A DNA stretch of 64,000 bases, taken from assembly GCA_025331445.1 (NCBI GenBank), contig JAIWNE010000046.1, positions 169,281-233,280 of the forward strand, read 5' to 3'. The translations under genes were made by a program, and so were the position numbers. Shown here piece by piece: positions 32,619 through 45,100 of this stretch (position 1 is its first letter; every line of letters begins with the position of its first letter). The DNA is from Blakeslea trispora. Its lineage: Eukaryota > Mucoromycota > Mucoromycetes > Mucorales > Choanephoraceae. Below the pieces are notes generated by a model that was given only the letters and a program-made list of their open reading frames with translations, was not told the DNA's origin and made no database searches.

Positions 32619-33889
32619 ATGCAAGATGATACTATGGATCATGATTCAATCTGGTGCAATGAATCTATCCGGGATTTACTTGACCGAAAGCATAATGATA
32701 CCAAGTCAGCTGAATCAAGTTTGACACTTTTACGGAACAGTTTATTAACGGATACTTGTCCACCCGAGGTAGTTGGATTTCTTTAAAGAAGGTGTATCTA
32801 TGTGTCTGATGAACTTGTGTGATTGATAGTGTAGAGGAAAGATGTGGAAGTTGTTGCTACGTGTAAAAAAGGTATCTGCTTCAAGCTATATTGATCTTGT
32901 AGAACTTGGTCCAAGCGAGCTTGATGAGAAAATAAGAAATGATACATTCCGTACAATGACAACGGATGCAAGTTTTCTTGAAAATGTGACAGAAGACAGC
33001 TTGATACGCTTGTTGAATGCGTTTGTCTGGACGTGTGAGGGTAAGCTCCCGAGCAACTCGGTTGCTAACACAGGGAATAAGTTTTACATGAATGACAAAG
33101 ATGTTCGAGCCAATACGATTCGAAAAATTATGGGTCAAGAGAGTTATGTTCAAGGTATGAATATACTTGCAGCTCCATTTTTGATGACCATGCCAGAGAT
33201 GGAAGCCTTTTTTTCATTTTCTAAATTTATCTGGAAATGGTGCCCACTCTATGTTCAACCGACAATGAAAGGTGTTCATTGTGGATTAAAAGTAATGAAA
33301 TTGTCAACTGTTGAATAAAGAAAGCTAACCATATAGAATACAGCTCCTTGATCTTTGTCTGCATAATCTAGACCCCACACTCTATGGTTATCTAAGAGGA
33401 AAGAATATATCAGCGAATACTTATGCTTTTGCCTGTAAGTTCTTTCTTGTTTGCTTTAACTTTTTTGATTTGAAATTAACACACCTTTCTAAAGCTGTCA
33501 TGACATTTTCAGCATGTACACCTCCTTTAAAAGAACTTTTGTATTTATGGGATTATCTCTTTGCTTATGGATTTCATTTGAACATTCTTTTTATCATTGC
33601 ACAGCTTGCATTGATCAGAAAAGAGATATTACAAAGTCCGAGTCCGGGAAATCTATTGCGAGTGTTACCACCACTGAATGCAAAAGAGATCATTAACCTG
33701 ACTATCTCTCTATGCAAAAACTTATCTCTCGAACTTTATGATAAACTGGTCCGACATGCCTATGATGCATCTGTTGCTGATAGCTTAGGAATCAAAACGA
33801 CAACCCGTTTCTATTCTGAGCAACATGATGATACTCTGGATTTACCTCCCTTTATGCTGGATGCTATGAGTAGGAAAAAGGCAACTTGA
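32619..33889 (+). CDS. BUB2: BUB2-like TBC-domain GTPase-activating protein
   Basis: Four exons (32619-32768, 32830-33291, 33344-33434, 33495-33889) give 365 residues. The TBC domain is recognisable throughout: Arg-Gly-Lys-Met-Trp-Lys-Leu-Leu-Leu-Arg at its start, Ile-Arg-Lys-Ile-Met, Ser-Tyr-Val-Gln-Gly-Met-Asn (the Gln-finger motif, about residue 155), Pro-Thr-Met-Lys-Gly-Val-His-Cys-Gly-Leu-Lys, and Leu-Trp-Asp-Tyr-Leu-Phe-Ala-Tyr-Gly-Phe-His-Leu-Asn. The spacing and the Leu-Arg-Val-Leu-Pro-Pro-Leu end are those of Bub2. In yeasts Bub2 works with Bfa1 as the GAP for the spindle-pole GTPase Tem1, holding back mitotic exit until the spindle is positioned. The acceptor at 32828-32829 was chosen because it alone restores phase. 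Confidence 0.85.
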
Positions 33890-34539
33890 TTCAAGTCAGT
33901 ACATGAATTACATTTAACCTACAAGGGATTTTTCCTTGTTGATAATTTGACAGTCTATCTTTTTTTGGGGGACGAATTGTGAAATGCATGAATTCCATTT
34001 ATTTGAAAATACCAAAAAAAAAAAGTCAAATTTTGTAAAGTTTTTTTTCTCTTTTTTATTATTACTATTTCGAATGCCCATGACAGATGATGGCATCTAT
34101 TTTGTTTTTTTTGGTTGGGCGTAAAAGAAAAACAAACAATTTTCGGCAGCAAATCACTTTAACAAAGTCATCATATGACAAAGCATGGTTCATCAGCTGT
34201 CTTTCTTGTACCGTCCAAAATCCATGATTTCCTTGTTCCTTTTCGAAATAACCAAGTGATACATACAATCTGTTCTTATTCAACTCTATCAGACTCTGGA
34301 AGTGTTCGGCATAAAGAACGATGGCGATTTCTCTTAAGGCTTCGAGATAGCATTAATTGCTGCCTGGGATTTGTTTTATGAAGATCATATTGAAAATCCT
34401 GTAAAGAGATACGTTGATCTTGGGTCATTGAAACAGATGAAATCCACTGAAGAATAAAAGTGAAATAATCCAAAGATTTCTGAGGCATTTGGGTGATAAC
34501 AAGAAAAAAAAAAAAGAGAGAGAGAAGGAATTCTTTTAA
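33890..34539 (-). pseudogene. Unknown minus-strand frame at 34488-34065, apparently frameshifted
   Basis: An ATG at 34488 opens a hydrophobic-aromatic frame (Leu-Asp-Tyr-Phe-Thr-Phe-Ile) that ends about 70 codons on. From about 34365 another frame reads naturally (Leu-Glu-Ala-Leu-Arg-Glu-Ile-Ala-Ile-Val-Leu-Tyr-Ala) down to the stop at 34065. No GT..AG pair joins them, so a base has been lost or an unusual intron is present. The start lies 52 bp after the stop of the RING-BRCT gene. Not recognised. The rest of the interval is T-rich 3' sequence between convergent genes. Confidence 0.35.
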
Positions 34540-35949
34540 TTAAAGAATATATTGATCTTTTTTTAAAATTTCATAACTATCAACACAGTCATTGACCCAA
34601 TCACCTGAGATCAATAATTTACCAGGATATGTCTGCCGCAGTTCTTCCAGATTGGCTTCCTTGGGATGACACACAACCACTATATCCGGTTCTCCTTCTA
34701 GATGGGCACGACCAGCCAACAGTAGCTTTTCAACCTTACTTCTTGATTCAGCAATCACCTTGACACGAATACCTTTAAAGAGGTTTGGTTTCTAAAACAG
34801 AGATCAATTTAGACTACTCCCCATTCTTTTTTTTTTTTGATAACAATAGCTTGACTCACTCTAAGATTTCTATTTGTTCTAGCCTTACATGGTGCACCTG
34901 TTCGACCATGAATGATATCGCCCTGAATCTCAAACCTTTCTTCAGACACAATTTGATTCTTTTCTTTACAGATCTTGAGCCCTAACATACATGGTCATCT
35001 TACTCTTTCTCTCTCTCTTTTTTTTGTTGGTATTTTGTCTCTCTCTCTCTTACTTACAATTCTCATTCACTATATAACATCCACACAAAACACCAATTCG
35101 ATAAAGATAGCTTGGATTGACAAGGCCGTGTGAATCTATTTGTTTTGTTTCTAAGCTGGAGAATACACTAAAGAAAAAAAAAAGGACACTTACCAGAGTC
35201 TAAAACAATATGGGTTGTGTTTGCATTTATTTTGCGTTCAAATAGCATCCCAGCTAAATTCAAGTCCTTGAAAGGGGGAAGAAAGATGAATATCTTATCA
35301 TCCTTGAACTGTTGTTGTTGTTAGCAATGGAACTTACATCAATGGGGTTTTGGTTCAATTGACATACTCTGTACTGTTGTCTATCTAGAGAGAGTCATGA
35401 GCTTCATCGTCATGTTTAGCTTTTAAAAGGGACATGCCTTGATTGTCACTTTTGACTGGTTTCAAGGGAGAAAAAGAATTAGAGCTAACTTTTCATGAAA
35501 TAGACTTGCACCGTGCTTTACCTTGTGTCGATGGTATAGACTGCTGCTCAGTCAGACGCTGAGGCGCGATCTGCGATGGATCAATTGCTGTTGATTGTTG
35601 ATATATTTTCTGCATATCTTTTATTTCAGTTACAATCAGCTGTAACCGTGTTGATTCTCTCAACTGGTCAATCTCAAGTGGTCCTTGACATGCAGGACAC
35701 TTTCCGCTCTCTTCCACTGATCTCTTGATACAGCTTGAGCAAAACAAGTGTTTACAATGTGTTACAGTGGGTGTGTCAAAGAGAGACTGACTAAAAAAAA
35801 AAAAAAGAAAAGAGAGGATCACTATCGTGTAGACGTTTTTTTTTTTGGTTCTTGTGTTTTTTTTACCACAAGGAACATGTCACTTCAAGCGACATGGCAG
35901 TCAGGATGTCTCCTATATTGTTGGTTGCTTTTGAAGTTAGACTGTTCAT
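34540..35949 (-). CDS. RING finger protein with tandem BRCT domains, BARD1/BRCA1-like
   Basis: Seven exons (35949-35867, 35790-35522, 35384-35338, 35266-35194, 35150-35058, 34981-34860, 34791-34540) join in phase to give 312 residues. The N-terminal RING is C3HC4 with all eight ligands (Cys-Ser-Leu-Cys, His-Cys-Lys-His-Leu-Phe-Cys-Ser-Ser-Cys, Cys-Pro-Ala-Cys; residues about 25-65). The first BRCT covers about 125-205 (Thr-His-Ile-Val-Leu-Asp-Ser, Leu-Val-Asn-Pro-Ser-Tyr-Leu, then the terminal Trp). The second covers about 235-312 (Pro-Asn-Leu-Phe-Lys-Gly, Ile-Val-Val-Val, Ser-Gly-Asp-Trp-Val). RING plus two BRCT repeats is the BARD1/BRCA1 layout without ankyrin repeats. Those proteins form a ubiquitin ligase on nucleosomes in double-strand-break repair. 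One exon is only 47 nt. Orthology to BARD1 rather than BRCA1 is not settled. Confidence 0.8.
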
Positions 35950-36988
35950 TTCGTAAAGAGAAGAAAATATAAAAGTAATTCGGGAATTGTGAAACTAAAT
36001 TATTCTCCATCAAACCACAGTCAAGCCTTTCTTTTGGATATTCTGTAAACAGAGAGAAGCGTGATTTCCTTTGAAATCAAAAAAACACGCATTTATCTGC
36101 CTTTCACTTTCTCATGTTGCATTTCCTTTAATTTCACTTTTATTTACTTTCTGTTCCCAAAGCCTATTAGACATACTATAGAATAAGCAAAGTAATCGGG
36201 AACACAACCTTATAGTAAATCGCTTGATACAAGAACATTTTAAAGCAATTCCTTTGAACTTATCATCGCTTAACGGCTGTTCAATCAAAGAATATATAAC
36301 ATAAGAATAGCATTTCTCGAGAACATGAATACTTTTTAGAATAAAGCGTATTGTTGTTCCATTACCAAAGCAAGAACAAGCTGATGATGGTTGCAAGAAA
36401 AGATATTTGTGGTGATAACCAACTGGATTTGTCTTTTTCGTACTTTATTATATTTATGGCTATCATGACTGGTTATTTTATGATGCATTTTTTTTTTATT
36501 GATAACAAAACCTTTAGAAATTTCGGAATTGTAGATGAGCTCAGAACAAAAAAAAGAAAGGCTTACCGGATGATGCGTTGTTTTGTTATTTAAACTTTAT
36601 AATGCATATGATTTACTTTATCTCTTTATTCTCAGCCAACTATGTCATTTCAATATAAACATTTCACTTCGATTTGGTAATAGAGATTAAAGAGTGGGCA
36701 AGTTTCATTTCAATAATAATATTAAGAAAAAAAGGAGGGGGGAGTTTATCTTACTTTTATGCTTATTGCTGTCTTTCTTATTTGTTCAAATAGAAAAATG
36801 GCTCGCCTTGATGCTTATTTTAAGCAATTGTGTAACAGCATTAGTGCAACATATCAAATTTAAAAGGTCGATCACCTTTTTTTTAAATGATGAAAAAAAA
36901 AAAGAGAGATACACGAGAAATAATAATAATAAAAAGCGGTTTTTCTCTTTTTCTCTTTTTCTTTTTCTTTTTTTTTAAATCAAACATC
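35950..36988. other. Intergenic stretch, promoter regions of two divergent genes
   Basis: No supported gene. The frame at 36351-36593 is short and has no recognisable content. The last 100 bp before 36989 are dominated by T/C runs, as before other start codons in this window. Confidence 0.5.
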
Positions 36989-39900
36989 ATGGAAAACAAG
37001 GAAGACAATACTAGCCTTCTAGATGAAGTGAGTCTAACAGCTATTGCAGACAAAGTCAATGACTTTAAGGACACACTTTCACCAAGCGACAAGAAAGCTG
37101 AAGCTGAAAAGAAAGCATCTGTCGTCCTTGAAAGTGCACCCAAGTTGAAAGCCCAAGCACATATGCAAAATGATCAAGGCACAAATGATTCTAAAACAAT
37201 TGCCTCCGCCTTGGCTGCAGCTGAAGCTAAGCCTGTCAAGAAGAATCAAGTCCAGGAAACCAAGATGCCTGGTGCATTTGAAAAGCAGGATGCCTCTGTT
37301 GGATGGAACGCGTTTTCCAAGCTGCCTAATCCAGGAGATGAATCAGCCGTCTCGGAACTGGCCAGTCAACTTGGCTTGGAGACTGTGATCAATATGTACA
37401 AAGGGGCTCGTACAAGCACGATCGATGAAGACGATTTAACTGCCAAGTTCTTAAATGAAGCCTATTATGGCCAATGGTATCATAATGCAGCTGTCATGCT
37501 GTTTTCAGTTGTCTTTACTTGGCTTCTCACTCGATTTGGAGGGGGTATTTATGCTTGTTTGGTGATCGGTGCGTTTTTGGCTACCTATTACCAGACATCG
37601 ATTCGACGCCTAAGAAGAAACATTCGAGATGACATTCAACGAGAATTAGCCATCAATCGATTAGAGACCGAGACCGAGTCTGCCGACTGGATTAATCACT
37701 TTATGTCACGATTCTGGTTGATCTATGAACCCGTTTTGTCTGCTCAAATCATTGGTACCGCAGACTCTATCTTGGTCGACAATACGCCTGCTTTCTTGGA
37801 TTCTATCCGTTTAACCACCTTCACTTTGGGTACAAAAGCACCTCGTATTGAAGGCATCAAAACAATCACTAAAACGGAACCAAATGTTGTGGTAAATTAG
37901 ACTTGTTTTTTGTTTGTTTATTTATTTTTGGGTGTTAAATGATACTCATATTTTTTTTTTTATTAGTGTATGGATTGGAAGTTTTCTTTTATTCCTAATG
38001 ATGTTCTTGATCTTACCGAACGCGATCTTCAATCCAAGGTGAACCCCAAGATTGTGCTTACGATTCGTGTTGGTAAGGGTATGATTGGTGCTGGTATTCC
38101 AGTGTTATTGGAAGACCTTGCTTTCTCTGGCCACCTTCGTCTTAAATTCAAAATGTTCAACGAGTTTCCTCATATCAAGACAGTGGAAGCCAGTTTCTTG
38201 GAAAAGCCTCACTTTGATTATTCTCTAAAGCCAGTGGGTGGTGAGACCTTTGGTTTTGACATTAACAATGTATGTAATATAGAAGCATCATGAAATCAGT
38301 TTCTTTTTTTTTTCTAATTCATCATACGTCATAGATTCCTGGTTTGGAATCTTTTGTACAAGAACAAGTTCATGCTACACTCGGACCTATGATGTATGCA
38401 CCTAATGTGTATACTTTGGATGTTGCTGGTATGATGTCAGGTGCCACTGATCTCAGTAAGTATGCTTAAGAAAACAAGGCGAACAAATGTGTTGATTCAA
38501 GGCTTAACTCCCCCCTTTTTTTCTATAGACTCTGCCAATGGTGTTTTGGTACTCAAGATTCATTCTGCTACTGGTCTAAAGGATACTGACTTGTTTGGTA
38601 CCATTGACCCATATGTTACTATTCATGTTGGCAACTCGAGCAATGCCGAATTAGGTCGCACCAAATGCATTGAAGATTCTCGTAATCCAAGATTTGATGA
38701 AACCCTCTTTGTTTTGCTCAATACTGTCAATGAAACCTTGGTCATGGAACTCATGGATCGCAATGTTGGAAGAGCCGACTCTTCTCTCGGTACTTGTATC
38801 TTTGACCTCAAGTCGCTTTCTGATTCCGATAATGTGATTGAAGGATTGTCTCTTCCTGTTCTCAAGAAGGGAAAGACTTGTGGTGAAGTCAAGTGCGATT
38901 TGCAGTACTTCCCTGTCAATGCTCCTAACAAACAAGAAGATGGTACTGTTGTGCCTGCTGTCGAGTCTAGTAAGTGTCTTTCTTTTTTTCTTCTACTGGG
39001 ACATATAGATAATAAACAATAGAGGTGACATGAATTTATACTCATTTTTTTTTCTCCTTTGAAAAACAATAGACAGTGGTGTATTGCGCTTTACTGTACA
39101 TGAATGTAAAGAGTTGGGTGGCCAACAAAAGAGTGGTGGTCTCAGCATCCCCATTATCGGTGGAAAGGGCGACATCAGTCCTTATGCTGTTGTCAAGATA
39201 AATGATACCGAACGCCTTCGTACCAATCCCTTCAAGCGTAGTATCAATCCTCGTTGGGACAAGAACTTTGAACTCTTTGTGACAGACAAGTCAGAACTCA
39301 GTTTGCGAGTGGATGTCTTTGATGCCAACAATGACGATCGACTTTTAGGCCATTGGGATTCCACTTTGGAGGCATTTGAAGAAGATTTGTTTATCAATGG
39401 TCAAGACTGGTGGAACTTGAAGGAAGGCTCTGGTAAGATCCATCTGAGTATGCAATGGAAGCCCATCTCTATGACTGGTTTTGTCGAAAGCCTCTCAAGT
39501 GGTGGCTACCGCGAGCCTATTGGTGTTGTTCGTGTCAACTTTGAAAGTGCCAATGATCTCAAGAATGTAGAGGCCATGACAGGTGGTAAATCAGATCCTT
39601 ATGTTCGCGTTATGTCAGGCGTTCAAAATCGTGGTCAAACGGAACGTATTGATGACAATCTGGATCCTGTATGGAACGAAGTACTCTATGTTCCAGTTCA
39701 CTCCAAGCGTGAAGATTTGATCTTTGAGGTCATGGATTACAATGAAAACTCCAAGGACAAGAGTTTGGGTATCACTGACTTTTTCCTCAAGGACGTCATG
39801 CAAGAAACCAAGACGGAAGACGGACAGATCATTTACGAAACTACTGGACCTGTGGATCGTCAGGTCAATCTGGTTACCCTTGACCGCAAAAAGGGTCGTG

Positions 39901-41693
39901 GTACTCTCAAGTATTCTGCCTCCTTCTTCCCTACTTTAGCTCTAGCCAAGGAAGATGAAATCAAGCGAAGCGAGCAACAACAAGAAGAGGATACGAACAA
40001 CAGCCAAACATCTGAAGAACCTGAATTGATTGAAAAGCCTAGAGAACTGCCTGAAAAGGATCTTCATGGTGAACTCATTAAGTACAGAACAGACGCTGAC
40101 AAGAAGCAGATTGACTTGCTTGCCTATGAATCAGGTGTCTTGGCTGTCACTATGCATTCCTTGACACTTCCTGAATCACACCGTGCTGTTGTCGATCTTA
40201 TGTTGGATTCCAACTTTGCTCAATACACAACTGTAGAACAAAAGGGATCTCAATTAGAAATCAACGAGACCGGTACTGCCTTTGTCAAGGAAATGGATTT
40301 CTCCAAGTTGATTGTGAAAGTAAGAAAGGTGCGTGATGGTGATAGTGACGACAAGTACATCGGTCGTTACACCATTGGCGTAAGAAATATTGTTCAACGT
40401 CTTGTCGAGACTGCTCAACAGGATGGAAACAAAGAGCCTCTGATTGAAGAATACTCTCTTTTGGAATGTCCTGGTGGTAAGATCTCGCTTAGCTTCAGCT
40501 TTATTCCCGTTGTTCAATTCAAGTTGGATCCTGCCGAAAGTCTTGAAAACCAAGGTATCTTGACTGTCACTGCCATCAAGGCCAACAATTTGGTTGCTGC
40601 TGATCGAAGTGGTACCAGTGATCCTTTTGTTCGTTTCTATGTGAATGATGAACGTGTCTTCAAGACTCAAACTTACAAAAAGACAATCAACCCTGTCTTT
40701 TCAAAGGAAGAGACCTTTGATTGTTCTATTGTGAACCGTATCAACACGCCTCTGATTGTCAAGATTTTTGATTGGGATCAAATTGGTAAAGACACTCAAA
40801 TTGGTGAGTGTAAGGTCACCTTTACTTCTGATGATTTAGAAACTCGCGTTGCCTCCACAAAGGAATACAAGCTTGATCAGGGTGGTACTATCACTTTGCG
40901 TTTGGTCTGGAGACCTGAATTGGTAGCCCGTAAAAGAACAAACACCTCCTTCTTCTCTGCTACGACTCGTGTCTTTACATCTGCTCCCGGAAATGCTTTT
41001 GGTGCTGGTAGAGATGCTGTTGGTGCTGGTGGTAAGGCTTTGGGAGCTGGAGGTAAAGCCATTGGTAGTGGTGTTTCAGCTATTGGTAATGGTATTCTTG
41101 GTATTGGTAGAATGGGCAAGAAGTCACCTACTATCTCTGAAGAAGGCAACAATCTTTCACGCACTGCTTCCATTGCATCTTCCAATGTATCTTCTGTTCA
41201 AAACGCTGCTGTCAACGAGAGTAACACAAATATCTCTCCCAGCAATTCTATCTCCCAGCAGACTCGATCAATTACAGGTGAAGAAAATGCTACCATCCAA
41301 GTAGAGCTGATTGGCGCTAGAAACTTGAAGGCGATGGACCGTGGAGGTACCAGTGATCCTTACTGTCGTGTCCGCTTTGGCAACAAGGTCTTGCATAAGA
41401 CTCGCCACCTCAAGAAGACCTTGAGTCCCGAATGGAATGAAAACTTTAGTGCTAAGGTCAACTCAAATGGTACTCTTGACTTCAAGGTCAAGGATCATAA
41501 CACTCTCACTGATGTTGATATTGGTGACTGTCAACTTAATTTAGCTGAAGTTGTTAAGCCTGGTCGGCCTTATGAAGGATGGTTACCCTTGATACCTCAA
41601 GGAACTGGTGAAATCCATGTCAAGGTTTCTTTTGCTGAACCAGACAATAGCTCAACTACTTCAAAGAGTGGAGGACTGTTTGGTAAAAAATAA
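36989..41693 (+). CDS. Tricalbin / extended synaptotagmin-like membrane-contact protein
   Basis: Five exons (36989-37891, 37967-38269, 38335-38455, 38529-38969, 39073-41693) give 1462 residues. After a disordered N-terminus there is a membrane hairpin at about 160-195 (Ala-Val-Met-Leu-Phe-Ser-Val-Val-Phe then Gly-Gly-Gly-Ile-Tyr-Ala-Cys-Leu-Val-Ile-Gly). An SMP lipid-transfer domain follows (about 215-430; Trp-Ile-Asn-His-Phe-Met, Pro-Gly-Leu-Glu-Ser-Phe-Val). Five C2 domains follow at about 445-560, 590-700, 738-850, 1080-1190 and 1325-1430, several with the Ser-Asp-Pro-Tyr/Phe-Val calcium loop. A Gly/Ala-rich repeat (Gly-Ala-Gly-Gly-Lys-Ala) lies between the last two. Tricalbins tether cortical ER to the plasma membrane and move lipids. 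Length and order match fungal Tcb proteins. The ATG at 36989 is preferred over one 102 bp upstream in the poly-T leader. Confidence 0.92.
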
Positions 41694-42147
41694 ATTGTCA
41701 ACTCTGTTTCATTTTTTTTATTAGTTTCTCAAAAGAGTCTGTTGTGAGAGTAGTTCAGACATGAACCGGAGCTATAAAATCAGAGTAGTAAAAACTTGTA
41801 TCACTCTTTTTACCTAAAGTTCAAAAGAGAAACAGTAAAGTGAAAGTCACAGTGAATGATTGCTCGCTTTTGCTCTCCCTATAGATGTTCTCTGCAGAAA
41901 GATCGCACCATTGAGCTCTTAAGGCCATTCAATAAACATAATCTTGAGACTGACTATAAGGCAAACAACGATCAGTACCTTTCTTATAATTGAAACAGGT
42001 TTCTCTATTTTTTAATTTACACAACTCAGACTTCATAGTTTCGGACTCGTGCCTTGAACCGAAATAATAATATAAAGTTTAATCTTTCTCTTTTTTTTTT
42101 TCTTCTTTTACCTCATCTCTGTTTTCCTTCTTTTTTTTTTTATAGAC
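41694..42147. promoter_or_regulatory. Intergenic region and T-rich leader of the myosin gene
   Basis: No coding potential. Long T/C runs at 42080-42145 end directly at the ATG. Confidence 0.5.
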
Positions 42148-45100
42148 ATGGCACAGTCTAATTTAGATCTAGTAGAAGTCTATACCCAAGGCATAAAAGC
42201 CTGGTTTGCTGATGAAGAACATGGCTGGGTTTCAGCTTCAGTTGTCTCTAAGCAGCAAGATGACAAGTCTGTTACCATCACCTTTCAAGACGATATGGAC
42301 GCTGGAAAAGTAAACATGACTTTTCTTTTCATAGCTAGTTTGTGGACGCATGGTAATAACATTCTGCCTTTAGGAACACGTATTCACATCAAGTCTTGCT
42401 GATATTGAGTCGGGCAAAATCAGCCTTCCACCACTCAGAAATCCTCCTAAAATGGAGAATACAGACGATTTAACTAATCTCAGCTATCTCAATGAACCCT
42501 CAGGTACATATAAGCTCCCTAAACCATGCTAGCTTTCTCTAATCATCATGTCTCTCTCCTTTCTTTTTCTCCAAAAAATACAGTCCTTCAAACCATTAAA
42601 ACTCGTTACGAACAGAATAACATCTATACTTATTCTGGTATCGTGTTAATTGCAGCCAATCCTTTTGCTCGTGTCAAACTTTATGATCCCGAAATTATTC
42701 AGAAATATTCAGGCAGCAGAAGAGGCAATCTCGAGCCACACTTGTTTGCTATTGCAGAAGATGCTTACCGATGCATGATCAGGGACAACAAGAATCAGAC
42801 AATCATTGTATCAGGCGAAAGGTAATAGTCCACAGTACCTTTTTCTCTCTCTTTTTTTTTTATTGAGAGTTTAAAGAGATAGAAAAAAACTAACGATGTC
42901 TTGCAAAATTTAGTGGTGCTGGTAAGACAGTAAGTGCCAAATATATTATGCGTTATTTCGCCACTGCAGACGATAAGGAAGCTTCCGGCAAAGAAGCCAA
43001 GGGTGAATCGATGACTGAAGTAGAGGAACAAATCTTGGGTAAGTATAGAATACTAGAAAATATTTGACAACAGAGTGCCAATAAAACGTTTGCGTTCGAT
43101 AGCAACCAACCCTATTATGGAAGCTTTTGGTAACGCAAAGACGACTAGAAACGACAACTCCTCTAGATTCGGTAAATACATTCAAATTGAATTTGATAAG
43201 CAGCGCAATATTGTGGGTGCCAAAATCAAGACATACCTCTTGGAACGATCCAGATTGATCTTCCAACCTGATATTGAGAGAAATTATCATATTTTCTATC
43301 AAGTAAGTCTCTTTTTTTTTTATCTAGTACTTGAGCAATTAACACGTTATACCAGTTGTGTTCCGGTGCTACCGAAGCTGAGAAACAAGAGTTAGCTCTT
43401 AAGCCATGGTCTGAATTTCATTACATGAACCAAAGTGGCACTGGTACAATCAATGGTGTAGATGATGCCAAGGATTTTGAGGAAACTCGTGAGGGTTTAA
43501 AGACCATTGGTATCCATGAAGAGACCCAAGCGGATATCTTTCGCCTGTTAGCAGCTTTGTTGCACTTGGGTAACATTGAAATTGGTGGCCGAAATGATGC
43601 TACTTTACCTGAAGACGAGCCTTCTTTGTCAAAGGCTACAGAACTACTTGGCCTTGACAAGGCCGATTTTAGAAAATGGCTTGTTCGAAAGCAAATTGTA
43701 ACACGTTCTGAAAAGATCATTAGTAACCTTAGCCCCACACAAGCTCAAGTTGTTCGTGATTCGGTTGCCAAATTCATTTACGCTAATCTGTTTGACTGGC
43801 TAGTAGAAGTCATCAACAACAGTCTCTCTTGCTCCGATGCTGATAAGGTGGCTAGCTTCATTGGCGTGCTGGATATCTATGGTTTTGAACATTTCAAGAA
43901 AAACTCCTTTGAACAGTTCTGTATCAACTATGCTAACGAAAAGCTTCAGCAACAGGTAACAAAAGAATAGGAAAAAAAAAAAAGGAAAAACATACAACTT
44001 ACACATTTTCTGTTAGTTCAACCAACATGTATTCAAATTGGAACAAGAAGAATACGTAAAGGAGCAAATCGATTGGAAGTTTATTTCCTTCAGCGACAAT
44101 CAAAAGTGTATAGAGATGATTGAAGCTAAGATGGGTATCTTGTCCCTTTTGGACGAAGAATCTCGTTTGCCTTCTGGCTCCGACCAAGGCTTCTGTAACA
44201 AGCTCTATCAAAACTTTGGTAATGCACCTCAGTATCAAGACTATTTCAAGAAGCCTCGTTTCTCCAACGACGCCTTCGTGGTTGCTCACTATGCTCACGA
44301 TGTTCAATATGAGGCTGAAGGTTTCATGGACAAGAACAAGGATACAGTGCCTGATGAGTTACTGAACTGTCTTCAAGCTTCCAAGTCTAAGTTCTTGGTC
44401 GATATTATTCAACCCCCTCCCAGTTCGCCTACCATCGAACAAGCTCCTGCCAAGAAGACATTGAATGCTGCAAAGAAACCTACATTGGGTTCTATTTTCA
44501 AATTATCATTAATTACCTTGATGGACACGATTGGCGAAACAAATGTTCATTATATTCGTTGTATCAAGCCTAACGAAGCCAAGGTAGCATGGGTCTTCCA
44601 GTCTAATATTGTACTCTCTCAACTGCGTGCATGTGGTGTACTAGAAACTATCCGTATCAGTTGTGCTGGTTATCCTACTCGATGGACATTTGATGAATTT
44701 TCTGAAAGGTAAACAACATATCCAATCTATAGAGATTTGTTTGCTTAATTCTCTCTTTTGGGTTTAGATACCATGCCTTGATCGATTTCAAGTATTGGGA
44801 TCCTAGAACTAATCCAGATATTCGAACTGTTTGCTCGCAAATCTTGGATTCAACGATTAATGATAAAAACAAATACCAAGTTGGTCTTACAAAGATCTTC
44901 TTCCGTGCTGGACAAGTAAGTTTGCTTTACAAAGTAAGAAAAACAGATGGCTAACCGACACATATACACCAGCTTGCTTATATGGAAAAGTTAAGAGCCG
45001 ACAAGTTGAATGCATGTGCTACTATGATCCAAAAGAACATCCGTCGCTATCTTGCTCGTCTACACTATTTGAGAACAAGAAAGGCTATCTTGATGCTGCA

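Noticed and set aside
40877..41304. Pro/Leu-rich frames opposite and alongside the tricalbin Gly/Ala-rich repeat
   Set aside because: Out-of-frame readings of a repetitive part of the tricalbin coding sequence.
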